A stretch of DNA of 64,000 bases from Nocardiopsis quinghaiensis (lineage in GTDB: Bacteria > Actinomycetota > Actinomycetes > Streptosporangiales > Streptosporangiaceae), in the NCBI RefSeq assembly GCF_008638365.1, contig NZ_VWVU01000030.1:1-64000 (forward strand), read 5' to 3'. A program made the translations under genes and the position numbers. The notes beneath the pieces were generated by a model that was not told the DNA's origin, searched no databases, and saw nothing but the letters and a program-made list of their open reading frames with translations. Positions 41,966-51,099 of the stretch are shown piece by piece; position 1 is the stretch's first letter; every line of letters begins with the position of its first letter.

Positions 41966-44535
41966 CGACTCAGTGGAACCCCGCGCAGGCGCACGGGGAA
42001 CCCGGTGCGCGAGACCGTGCCGAGGGCGAGGACCGCGAGAGCGTGCGGCCCGCGTCCGGTGCCCGGGACGAGGAGCGCACCCGAAGCGACGCCCGGCCCG
42101 AGGGCGGACCGTGGCGCGGATACACCATGCCGGTCCCCGAGCACCCCGAGCACTCCGCTTCCGGGGAGGACCCCGAGGAGCCCGCCTACGACGGCATCGC
42201 GGGCTATCCGGACCCGTCCGGAGCCATCGCGTCGAGGACGGCCTCCGAGGGTGACGAGAACGCTCCGGAGGGCGAGGGGGCGGCCCTGGGCCGCCCCGAG
42301 GCCTCCCCGGGCGCGCAGCGGCGTTCTGGGCGGCACGCCCGGCACTCCGCTGGTCCTGGGCGGGACCAGGAGGGCGTTCGCCGTGCCGACACCCCCGGCG
42401 CCGCCGACCACGAGGATCCCGAAGGGCTCGCCGGATGGGTCGGCAGCCTCGCCGACGCGGTCGACGACACCCGCATCGCCGGACGCAACACCGGCGCCTT
42501 CCCGGTCGTGGGACAGCAGCGGGACACCGGGGAGGGTGGCCCGTCCGGCCAGGGAGCCCGCGCCCGGAGGATCTCCGGGGCGCAGGCCCGCGGCGGTGCC
42601 TCCGCCGGGGCCCCCGGCCCGGGCGAGGAGGACGAGCGGACCGGGGACCGCGTCGATTCCGACCCCGGGCCGGGCCAGCGCCAGGACCAGCGCGCCCCCG
42701 CGCCCGTCTCCGGACCCGGGACCGCGTCCGGGGCGTCGGAGACCGGAGGCGACGGGACCACCGCACGGGGACCGGAGGAGCCCGCGCCGCTGCCGCGCCG
42801 TGTTCCCGGCCCCTCCGTCGTCTCCGGAGCCTTCCGCGCCGTGGGACCCGACACCGTGGCCGGGGAATCCGGTGAGGAGGAGGACTACCGCCCCACCACC
42901 CACGACGGCTGGGAGTCCGACCGGACCATCACCCGCGCCGAGCTGATCGAGCGCCTGGACGCGCTGGCCACCCTCACCGAGCTGGGCCGGGAGGACCTCC
43001 CCCAGGAGCTCACCGCACGGTCCACCCAGTTGCTCGACCACGCGGGCGCCCGGCTGCGGCTGTCGGGCGACCACACCGTGGTCGCGCTCGCCGGGGGCAC
43101 CGGAAGCGGCAAGTCGTCGCTGTTCAACGCCCTGTGCGGGCTCCAGCTGTCGCAGACCGGCGTCACCCGCCCCACCACCTCCAACGCACACGCCTGCGTG
43201 TGGGGGCACGAGGGCGCCGACGCCCTCCTGAGCTGGTTGGGCGTGCCCACCCGCTACCGGCACTCGCGTACCAGTGTCCTGGACGCGGGCAACTCCGAGC
43301 TGACCGGCCTGGTCCTGCTCGACCTGCCCGACCACGACTCGGTCCGCAGCATGCACACCGCCGAGGCCGACCGGCTCATCGGCTCGGTCGACCTGTTGGT
43401 GTGGGTGCTGGACCCGCAGAAGTACGCCGACGCGGCGGTGCACCACCGCTACCTGGCGCAGATGGCCGGGCACGGCGCGGTCACCGTCGCCGTCCTCAAC
43501 CAGGTCGACAAGGTCGGGTCCGACGAGCTCGAGGAGCTGCTCACCGACCTGCGCCGCCTGCTGGAGGCGGAGTCGGGGGTGCACCCGCGGGTGATCACCA
43601 CCTCCACGGTCACCGGCCAGGGCATCGACGACCTGCGCGAGTTCCTCGCAGGGACGGTGCGCGAGCGGCGTGCGCTGGTGGACCGGTTGGCGGCCGACCT
43701 CGACCAGGTGATCGAGCCCTTCGAGGAGTTCCACGGCGAGACGGTCCCCGAGACCGTTCCGGCCGAGGTACGCGCCCGGATCCAGGAAGGCCTGGCCAGC
43801 GCGGCCGGTGTGGCGGCGGTCGCCGACGTCACCGAGACCAACGACGTCAGGCGCGGCAAGCGCCAGGTCGGCTGGCCCGTCGCCCGCGGCGCGGTGCGCC
43901 TGCGCAAGGACCCGCTCGCCGCGGTCCAGCTCGACTTCCTGCGCCGCGACGGCGAGAACGGCGTGGGCGGTCCTGTGGACGCGCCCGAGGCCGAACTGGA
44001 GACCGCTCTGGGCGAGGCCGCCGACACCGTCTCCGAGGGGATGCCCGCGCCCTGGCGCCGCCGGATGCGCGCCGCCGCACGCAGCGGGGTGCCCGAGCTC
44101 CCGGCCGAACTGGGGGAGGCCGTCTCCGGAGCGGTCGGCGACCCCGACCTGAGCCCGTCGTGGTGGAGGGTCGCCCGCGCGTCCCAGTACGCGCTGCTCG
44201 CTGTCGCGGGTGGGGGACTGGCCTGGGCGGTCGTGGCACTGCTGAGCTGGTTCGGCGGCGGTATCACCGGGCTGCGCGCGTTCGACGACCCGTTGTTCGC
44301 CGTCTACTCCGGCGCCGTGGTGGTCGCCGCCCTGCTGGTGGGATGGCTGACCGGGGTGGGCTGCGGGAACCTCGTGGAGGTGGCCGCGGTCCAGCGCCGC
44401 GAGGACGTGGAGAGGACGGCCCAGAACCGGGTCCGGGAGATCACCGGCCTGCGGGTGGTGGAGCCGATGGAGACCGAACTGGCCAGGTACCGGGCGTTCC
44501 TTGCGGCCTACGAGGTGGCCAGGGCCGCGGACTGA
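41962..44535 (+). CDS. Dynamin-like/YfjP GTPase with C-terminal membrane helices, second of a pair
   Basis: 857 aa, starting in an overlap with the preceding GTPase. About 310 N-terminal residues are disordered and acidic/Gly-rich. The GTPase domain has ALAGGTGSGKSSLFNALCG (G1), TRPTTSNAH, LLDLPDHDSV (G3) and LNQVDKVG (G4). Two membrane helices lie near the C-terminus (YALLAVAGGGLAWAVVALLS and YSGAVVVAALLVGWLTGV), followed by a helical tail. A soluble first partner and a membrane-bound second partner fit a heteromeric dynamin-like complex at the membrane. Septation is the best guess for the process. Confidence 0.8.
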   Translation: MTTQWNPAQAHGEPGARDRAEGEDRESVRPASGARDEERTRSDARPEGGPWRGYTMPVPEHPEHSASGEDPEEPAYDGIAGYPDPSGAIASRTASEGDENAPEGEGAALGRPEASPGAQRRSGRHARHSAGPGRDQEGVRRADTPGAADHEDPEGLAGWVGSLADAVDDTRIAGRNTGAFPVVGQQRDTGEGGPSGQGARARRISGAQARGGASAGAPGPGEEDERTGDRVDSDPGPGQRQDQRAPAPVSGPGTASGASETGGDGTTARGPEEPAPLPRRVPGPSVVSGAFRAVGPDTVAGESGEEEDYRPTTHDGWESDRTITRAELIERLDALATLTELGREDLPQELTARSTQLLDHAGARLRLSGDHTVVALAGGTGSGKSSLFNALCGLQLSQTGVTRPTTSNAHACVWGHEGADALLSWLGVPTRYRHSRTSVLDAGNSELTGLVLLDLPDHDSVRSMHTAEADRLIGSVDLLVWVLDPQKYADAAVHHRYLAQMAGHGAVTVAVLNQVDKVGSDELEELLTDLRRLLEAESGVHPRVITTSTVTGQGIDDLREFLAGTVRERRALVDRLAADLDQVIEPFEEFHGETVPETVPAEVRARIQEGLASAAGVAAVADVTETNDVRRGKRQVGWPVARGAVRLRKDPLAAVQLDFLRRDGENGVGGPVDAPEAELETALGEAADTVSEGMPAPWRRRMRAAARSGVPELPAELGEAVSGAVGDPDLSPSWWRVARASQYALLAVAGGGLAWAVVALLSWFGGGITGLRAFDDPLFAVYSGAVVVAALLVGWLTGVGCGNLVEVAAVQRREDVERTAQNRVREITGLRVVEPMETELARYRAFLAAYEVARAAD

Positions 44536-44595
44536 CCCGGCGGTGGCGGACGGGGGCGCTCTCCCGCCGACGTCCTCCACCCACCGTTCGACGAC

Positions 44596-44630
44596 CCGGG
44601 GGCGGGCGGCACGGTGCCGCCCGCCCCCGG
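44596..44630. terminator. Strong 15-17-bp hairpin between GTPase gene and tiny minus-strand ORF
   Basis: CCGGGGGCGGGCGGCAC and its perfect complement lie back to back around a minimal loop. It starts 60 bases after the GTPase stop and 13 bases after (in minus direction) the stop of the octapeptide ORF, so it can terminate both transcripts. Confidence 0.75.
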
Positions 44631-44642
44631 CGCTGTCAGTGT

Positions 44643-44669
44643 TTAGATCCAGGTGACTTGCTTGGACAT
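44643..44669 (-). CDS. Possible octapeptide ORF (MSKQVTWI) with strong ribosome binding site
   Basis: An ATG with AAGGAG exactly six bases upstream opens an 8-codon ORF ending in TAA, followed after 13 bases by a strong hairpin terminator. The arrangement (spacer, SD, ORF, terminator) looks like a complete mini-gene. There is no downstream gene in this orientation, so it is not a leader for attenuation. Very short ORFs encode precursors of some crosslinked ribosomal peptides, but no cytochrome P450 is nearby. It may also be chance. Confidence 0.35.
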   Translation of the reverse strand: MSKQVTWI

Positions 44670-45090
44670 GTCGTGCTCCTTGGGTCGAGTGCCGTCAGGG
44701 CCGGGACGGTCAGGATGCCAGGCGGTCGGCATCCTGTGCCGTGGAGCGGCTACCGTCACGGGTCCCTACGGAAGGATGCCCCAAAACGTCACCGGGGCCA
44801 ACCCTCGCGAGTCCGTTCCCTCGGACAGGGGGGTGCTGCCCATGTGTTCCATACAATAAGCAATTAATATATTACCCAAGGTAATGTAAACTGGCGTCGG
44901 TAACGGCGGTGCTACACGACGAACAAGTTTTCGGGGTTACGGGTACCCAACCCTCGTAACCGAGTGGCACCGTAAGGGAACGCGCGGCACATTCGGCTCG
45001 TCGGAGGGAGAACCATCGTGGGGCCGGGCCCGTCAGAGGCGGTTGTAAGAGCCTGATGGCGCGGAGCGACCAAGGAGGGAGGGCGCAGCA
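44670..45090. promoter_or_regulatory. Divergent regulatory region with ATTACC-CAA-GGTAAT palindrome
   Basis: The AT-rich patch at about 44850-44890 contrasts with its surroundings. It holds the perfect inverted repeat ATTACC-N3-GGTAAT at 44871-44885, an operator-like site. The promoter of the diguanylate cyclase gene and perhaps that of the tiny minus-strand ORF lie here. No other gene is seen. Confidence 0.5.
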
Positions 45091-46470
45091 GTGAGCATCT
45101 CGGAGAAACCGGTGAGGACCGGGGGGCCGCCACCTCACGGAGGCCAGGCGCGCTGGCCGTTCCTGCAGCAGCCCCGGAGCCTGATCGTCTACATGGGACT
45201 GCTCCTGTCCGTCACGCTGTTCCTGTTCGGGGTGGTCGTCGCCCTGTACCCCCCTGCGTGGCCGGACATGCTCACCTTCGCGGCCCTCGTGCTCTGCGCC
45301 GCCTTCGGGGTGGAGGCGATCCGGAGACTGGGCCTTCCCGCGGGCGTGTCCCGCGATCTGTTGGGCGCGTGGTGGTTTCCCGCGATACTCCTCCTGCCGC
45401 CCCTGTACGCCCTGCTTCTCCCCGTCCCCGTCTTCGTGATGATGCAGCTCCGCTCCCGCCGCGCGCTGGTGCACCGCCGGGTGTTCAACGCGACCGCCGT
45501 CGCCCTGTCGGGTTTCCTGGCCTCGGTGGCCTGGCACGGCGTTCAGGGCGGCAGCCTGATGGCGGGGTTGCGCGGGGTCTCCGGCGCCCACGAGAGCCTG
45601 ACCACGGTCAGCGGAGTGCTCGTGGCGCTGCTGTGCTGCGCCGGGTTCACCGTCCTCAACACGTTCATCGTCGTGCTGGCCGCACGGATGAGCAGCGATT
45701 CCGGACAGCGCTTCCGGCCCATGTGGGACCGGGAGGCCTTCACCGTGGACGCCGTCGAATTATGCGTCGGCGTCACCGTCGCCATCCTCGCCCACCTTTC
45801 GCTGCTGCTACTGGTCATCGCCGTCCCCCCGGTGCTGCTGCTGCAGCGCAGCCTGCTGTACAACCAGTTGCAGACGGCGGCCCGGACCGATCCCAAGACG
45901 GGCCTGCTCAACGCCCCGACCTGGGAGCAGGAGGCGTCGGTGGAGATCGCCAGGGCGCGTTCCTCACGGGGCCGGGCCGCGGTGCTGATCATCGACATCG
46001 ACCACTTCAAGAGGGTCAACGACAGCCACGGGCACCTGTTCGGCGACCAGGTGCTGCTGGGCGTGGCCACCACCATCGCCCAGCAGTTGCGCCAGTCCGA
46101 CCTGCTCGGCCGTTTCGGCGGAGAGGAGTTCGTGGTGCTGCTGCCCGGCTCCGACACCGCCGAGGCATGGCGCGCCGCCGAGCGTCTGCGTTCCCAGGTC
46201 GGGTGCATGGAGATCGCGGTGGACGACGTGCCGGTGTCCATCACCATCTCGATCGGCGCGGCCGTCATCGGTGACCACGGCAACGACCTGGTGGAGCTGC
46301 TCACCGCGGCCGACCTCGCGCTCTACCGGGCCAAGGAGACCGGCCGCAACCGCGTGTGCCTGCCCGCCGGGCGCACCGGCGTCGGCGGCAGGATCCCCGG
46401 CCCCAGGGGAGGGAAGCTCCCCGGTCGCACGGCGTCCACCGATCCGACCGATCACACGGAGATCCCCTGA
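45091..46470 (+). CDS. Membrane-bound diguanylate cyclase (GGDEF domain)
   Basis: 459 aa, GTG start with GGAGGG upstream. The N-terminal half has about six membrane helices (LIVYMGLLLSVTLFLFGVVV, MLTFAALVLCAAFG and others), a MASE-like sensor. Residues about 285-440 form a GGDEF domain: TDPKTGLLNAPTW, LIIDIDHFKRVNDSHGH, and the active site GGEEF. It makes cyclic di-GMP from two GTP. The active site looks intact; an RxxD inhibitory site is not evident. In actinomycetes c-di-GMP controls development through BldD. Confidence 0.9.
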   Translation: MSISEKPVRTGGPPPHGGQARWPFLQQPRSLIVYMGLLLSVTLFLFGVVVALYPPAWPDMLTFAALVLCAAFGVEAIRRLGLPAGVSRDLLGAWWFPAILLLPPLYALLLPVPVFVMMQLRSRRALVHRRVFNATAVALSGFLASVAWHGVQGGSLMAGLRGVSGAHESLTTVSGVLVALLCCAGFTVLNTFIVVLAARMSSDSGQRFRPMWDREAFTVDAVELCVGVTVAILAHLSLLLLVIAVPPVLLLQRSLLYNQLQTAARTDPKTGLLNAPTWEQEASVEIARARSSRGRAAVLIIDIDHFKRVNDSHGHLFGDQVLLGVATTIAQQLRQSDLLGRFGGEEFVVLLPGSDTAEAWRAAERLRSQVGCMEIAVDDVPVSITISIGAAVIGDHGNDLVELLTAADLALYRAKETGRNRVCLPAGRTGVGGRIPGPRGGKLPGRTASTDPTDHTEIP

Positions 46471-46554
46471 CCCGCGCATCCACGGTTCCGCGGAGTTGTC
46501 CACAGCCTCGGAGAGGCCATTGTGTGAGACCGGCTCCTCACCCACCGTGAGGAT

Positions 46555-47793
46555 ATGCACTCCGAACAGCCACATCGCCCCCTCCGCTCCTTCGACCCCC
46601 TCACCCCCGCCACTCCCACGCGGCGCCCTGACGCCCCTGCTGCCGCCGGACCGTCCCCGGCCGACGGCTCCGCCCCCGACACCCCCGCCGCTTCGGACGC
46701 CCCCTCTGTTCCCGCGCCCCGCGACCCCGGTGGTGCGGCGCCGAGCCCCGGCCCCGGGGCGCGCGGCACCCTCGTTCTGACCAACCCGACCGACATCATC
46801 GCCACCCTGCCCTACCTGGTGGGGGCGCCCCCCGATCCGGGGATCGTCATCCTCGCGATGCGGGGCAAGGGCGTGCGCTCCGCGTTCCGAGGCGACCTGG
46901 ACCGGCTGGACGCGTCCGGTGATCCGCTGGAGCGCGCCGCAGTCCCCGTCGACGCGGCCGTGTCCGACGGCTGTACCGCCCTGGTGGTCGTGGCCTACGG
47001 GCCGCCCGAACGGGTCACCCCCTACGTCGACAGGCTCCTGTCCGCCGCCCGCGAGCACACCCTGACCGTCCTGGACGCCCTCCGGGTCACGGGCGGCCGG
47101 TACTGGTCCTACACCTGCGGGAGGGCCGACTGCTGTCCGGTCGAGGGAACCGTCGTCAACGTCGACAGCTCCACCATCCCGGCCGACGCGGTCCTGCACG
47201 GGCTCGTCCCCGCGCAGCCCCTCCACGCCATGGCGGACGACGCCGCACGGATACGGGCCCTCCTGGAGCCCGTGGACGGCGAGGAGCGGACCGCGATGGA
47301 CGCGCTCGCCGAGGAGGTGGAGGCGCGTACCCGGCGGCTGCGGGAGCGGGGAGCGCGCGGCGTCCTGACCGACCGGGGCCTGCCCGCCGTCCTGGCGGCC
47401 GTGCGGGCCGAGCGGGCGGGGCGGGGGATCACCGACCGGGAGGAACTGGCCTGGCTGGGCGCGTACCTCGCCGAGACCCGCGTGCGCGACGAGGTGTGGG
47501 CGCGCATCACCGCCGAGGCCGCGCCCGCGCACCAGGAGCTGTGGAGCCGGGTCGCCCGCCACCTGCCCCAGCGCCAGCGGGCGGCGCCCGCCTCGCTGCT
47601 GGCGGTCGCGGCGTGGCAGCGTGGTGACGAGCCGCTGGCCGCGGCGGCGCTGGACGTCGCTCTGACCGCTGACCCCGGTTACTCCATGGCGGTGCTGATG
47701 AGCCGGGCGCTGGCCTGGGGTCTGCCGGTGGAGCGGTGGCGGGAGTTCACGCCCCGCTGGCTGCGTGAGAGGAGCGCGTACCCCGAGGAGTGA
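46555..47793 (+). CDS. DUF4192 family protein
   Basis: 412 aa, ATG start. About 75 N-terminal residues are Pro/Ala-rich. The conserved part starts at TLVLTNPTDIIATLPYLVGA with PPDPGIVILAMRGK, then LVVVAYGPPERVTPYV, the ALRVTGGRYWSYTCGRADCC segment, and helical repeats ending in ALDVALTADPGYSMAVLMSR. DUF4192 proteins are widespread in actinomycetes with unknown function. Confidence 0.85.
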   Translation: MHSEQPHRPLRSFDPLTPATPTRRPDAPAAAGPSPADGSAPDTPAASDAPSVPAPRDPGGAAPSPGPGARGTLVLTNPTDIIATLPYLVGAPPDPGIVILAMRGKGVRSAFRGDLDRLDASGDPLERAAVPVDAAVSDGCTALVVVAYGPPERVTPYVDRLLSAAREHTLTVLDALRVTGGRYWSYTCGRADCCPVEGTVVNVDSSTIPADAVLHGLVPAQPLHAMADDAARIRALLEPVDGEERTAMDALAEEVEARTRRLRERGARGVLTDRGLPAVLAAVRAERAGRGITDREELAWLGAYLAETRVRDEVWARITAEAAPAHQELWSRVARHLPQRQRAAPASLLAVAAWQRGDEPLAAAALDVALTADPGYSMAVLMSRALAWGLPVERWREFTPRWLRERSAYPEE

Positions 47794-47904
47794 GTGGTCA
47801 CCGTCGCCGTACCGGCCCGGGCGGACCGAGCCCTCCGCCCGGACCGGTGCCCGGACGCTCACGCGATGGCGGGGGCATTGGCCCCGACACCCTAGGCTGG
47901 AGGC

Positions 47905-49569
<1,665 letters not shown>

Positions 49570-49967
49570 CCGTCGCCGGCCCACCCGTCGCCCGCCATCG
49601 CCCACCGGGGCGCTTCGCGCGGCGGGTGGGCTACCACCCTCAACGGAGGCGCTTCGCGCCCAGCCGGTCCTTTCGTCGCCCGCCATCGCCCACCGGGGCG
49701 CTTCGCGCGGCGGGTGGGCTACCACCCTCAACGGAGGCGCTTCGCGCCCAGCCGGTCCTTTCGTCGCCCGCCGTCGCCCACCGGGGCGCTTCGCGCGGCG
49801 CCCAGCGCCACGGCCCGTCGCGTGTCCGCCGGCTGCACGTGTGGCCTTCCGGGGACGGCGTCCGCGGACGTCTCATCGGCGATCTGGCGGACGCTCGGCC
49901 GTGACGTTCGGGACACTCTCCCGCGGCCCCAGGAGGCGAACCGGAAACGTGGCATACCCTGGTGGCG
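49570..49967. other. Intergenic region after ettA, mostly tandem repeats
   Basis: No gene is seen. The left half is occupied by 88-bp tandem repeats (listed separately). The right part near 49900-49960 should hold the globin promoter. Confidence 0.5.
49586..49795. repeat. 88-bp tandem repeats, about 2.4 copies
   Basis: Units start at 49586, 49674 and 49762 with an exact 88-base period. Copies one and two are nearly identical; the third is cut after about 35 bases. Each full unit contains two GCGCTTCGCGC cores, which can form short hairpins. Confidence 0.85.
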
Positions 49968-50495
49968 ATGACTTCCGCGCGTGATCACCAGCAGAGCGCG
50001 GGCGACGAGCCCGCGCGTATGACGTTCTACGAGGCAGTGGGCGGTGAGGAGACCTTCACCCGCCTGGTCCGCCGCTTCTACGAGGGCGTGGCGGAGGACC
50101 CCGTGCTGCGGCCCATGTACCCCGAGGAGGACCTCGGCCCCGCCGAGGAACGCCTGCGCCTGTTCCTCATCCAGTACTGGGGCGGACCGCGGACCTACAA
50201 CGAGCGGCGGGGGCACCCCCGGCTGCGGATGCGGCACGTCCCCTTCCGTGTCGGCGTCACCGAGCGCGACCTGTGGCTCAAGCACATGCGTGCCGCGGTG
50301 GACTCCCTCGACCTGCACGAGGTGCTGGAGCGGCAGCTGTGGGAGTACATGGTCATGGCCGCGCACAGCATGGTGAACGTGCCGGAGGAGACCACCGTCC
50401 CGGAGGCGGTCAACCCGACGCGGATGTCGGTGTCCGCCACCGACGACGGGGACGACGGGGACGACGGCGAGGCCGTCACCATCTCCCTGAAGTGA
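49968..50495 (+). CDS. Truncated hemoglobin (group II, GlbO-like)
   Basis: 175 aa from ATG 49968. The globin core (about 18-150) has [40 protein letters not shown], the [22 protein letters not shown] segment cut here to [14 protein letters not shown] and [11 protein letters not shown] with the proximal His, and [14 protein letters not shown]. Typical of group II truncated globins, it binds oxygen or handles nitric oxide. The C-terminal about 25 residues are an acidic DDGDDGDDG tail not needed for the fold. Confidence 0.92.
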   Translation: MTSARDHQQSAGDEPARMTFYEAVGGEETFTRLVRRFYEGVAEDPVLRPMYPEEDLGPAEERLRLFLIQYWGGPRTYNERRGHPRLRMRHVPFRVGVTERDLWLKHMRAAVDSLDLHEVLERQLWEYMVMAAHSMVNVPEETTVPEAVNPTRMSVSATDDGDDGDDGEAVTISLK

Positions 50496-50498
50496 GGA

Positions 50499-50521
50499 CG
50501 CGGGGGCCTCGGAGCCCCGCG
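50499..50521. terminator. Hairpin between globin and thioesterase genes
   Basis: CGCGGGG pairs with CCCCGCG around a 9-base loop in the 30 bases separating two convergent genes; a bidirectional terminator. Confidence 0.5.
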
Positions 50522-50525
50522 CGCC

Positions 50526-50966
50526 TCAGGCGTAGTCGGCGAGGAGGGCGCGCTCGGCGGTGTTGAGCCGCCGGGCGCTCTGCGTCGGCACGTCGAAGCC
50601 GACCAGCACCGTCTTCGCCCGCAGGTACACCTTCGTGTCGTCCAGGATCTCGTAGGCCAGGGTGAAGCTGGCGTTGCGCACCTCGGTCACCCACATTTCC
50701 ACGCGCACCGGTTCCGACCGGGGCAGCAGCGGTGCCACGTAGTCGGCCTCCTGGCGGGCCACGACCGTCGCACCGAAGACCTCGTCACCATCGACGGCAC
50801 CCTCGTAGCGCAGGAACGAGATCCGGGCGTCCTCCAGGTAGGTCAGCATCCGCACGTTGTTGACGTGGTGCTGCGGGTCGAGATCGGCGTAGCGGACCTG
50901 GGCGAGATGCACGTGCCGCCGGGGCGCCGCATGGGTACCGACGGCTCCGGGCTCGGTCTGTGTCAC
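50526..50966 (-). CDS. Acyl-CoA thioesterase, hotdog (4HBT) family
   Basis: 146 aa. Hotdog-fold signature: VRYADLDPQHHVNNVRMLTY with the catalytic Asp and the HVNN loop, then FLRYEG, VVARQEADYVAPLLPRSEPV and LRAKTVLVGFD. It should hydrolyse acyl-CoA thioesters; chain preference is unknown. It is convergent with the globin gene and divergent from nothing close; the prolyl oligopeptidase gene lies upstream on the same strand 133 bases away. Confidence 0.88.
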   Translation of the reverse strand: MTQTEPGAVGTHAAPRRHVHLAQVRYADLDPQHHVNNVRMLTYLEDARISFLRYEGAVDGDEVFGATVVARQEADYVAPLLPRSEPVRVEMWVTEVRNASFTLAYEILDDTKVYLRAKTVLVGFDVPTQSARRLNTAERALLADYA

Positions 50967-51099
50967 GTCCGCGATCCTCTCCGCTGTTCTCCTGGGGGTG
51001 GTCTCACACCCTCGATTGTCTCAACACTCCCCAGGAGAACAGGCCGTGCCCCCTGCCCGAGACCTGTGTCGTTGCTCTCGAAGGGGCAGGGGGCGGCCG

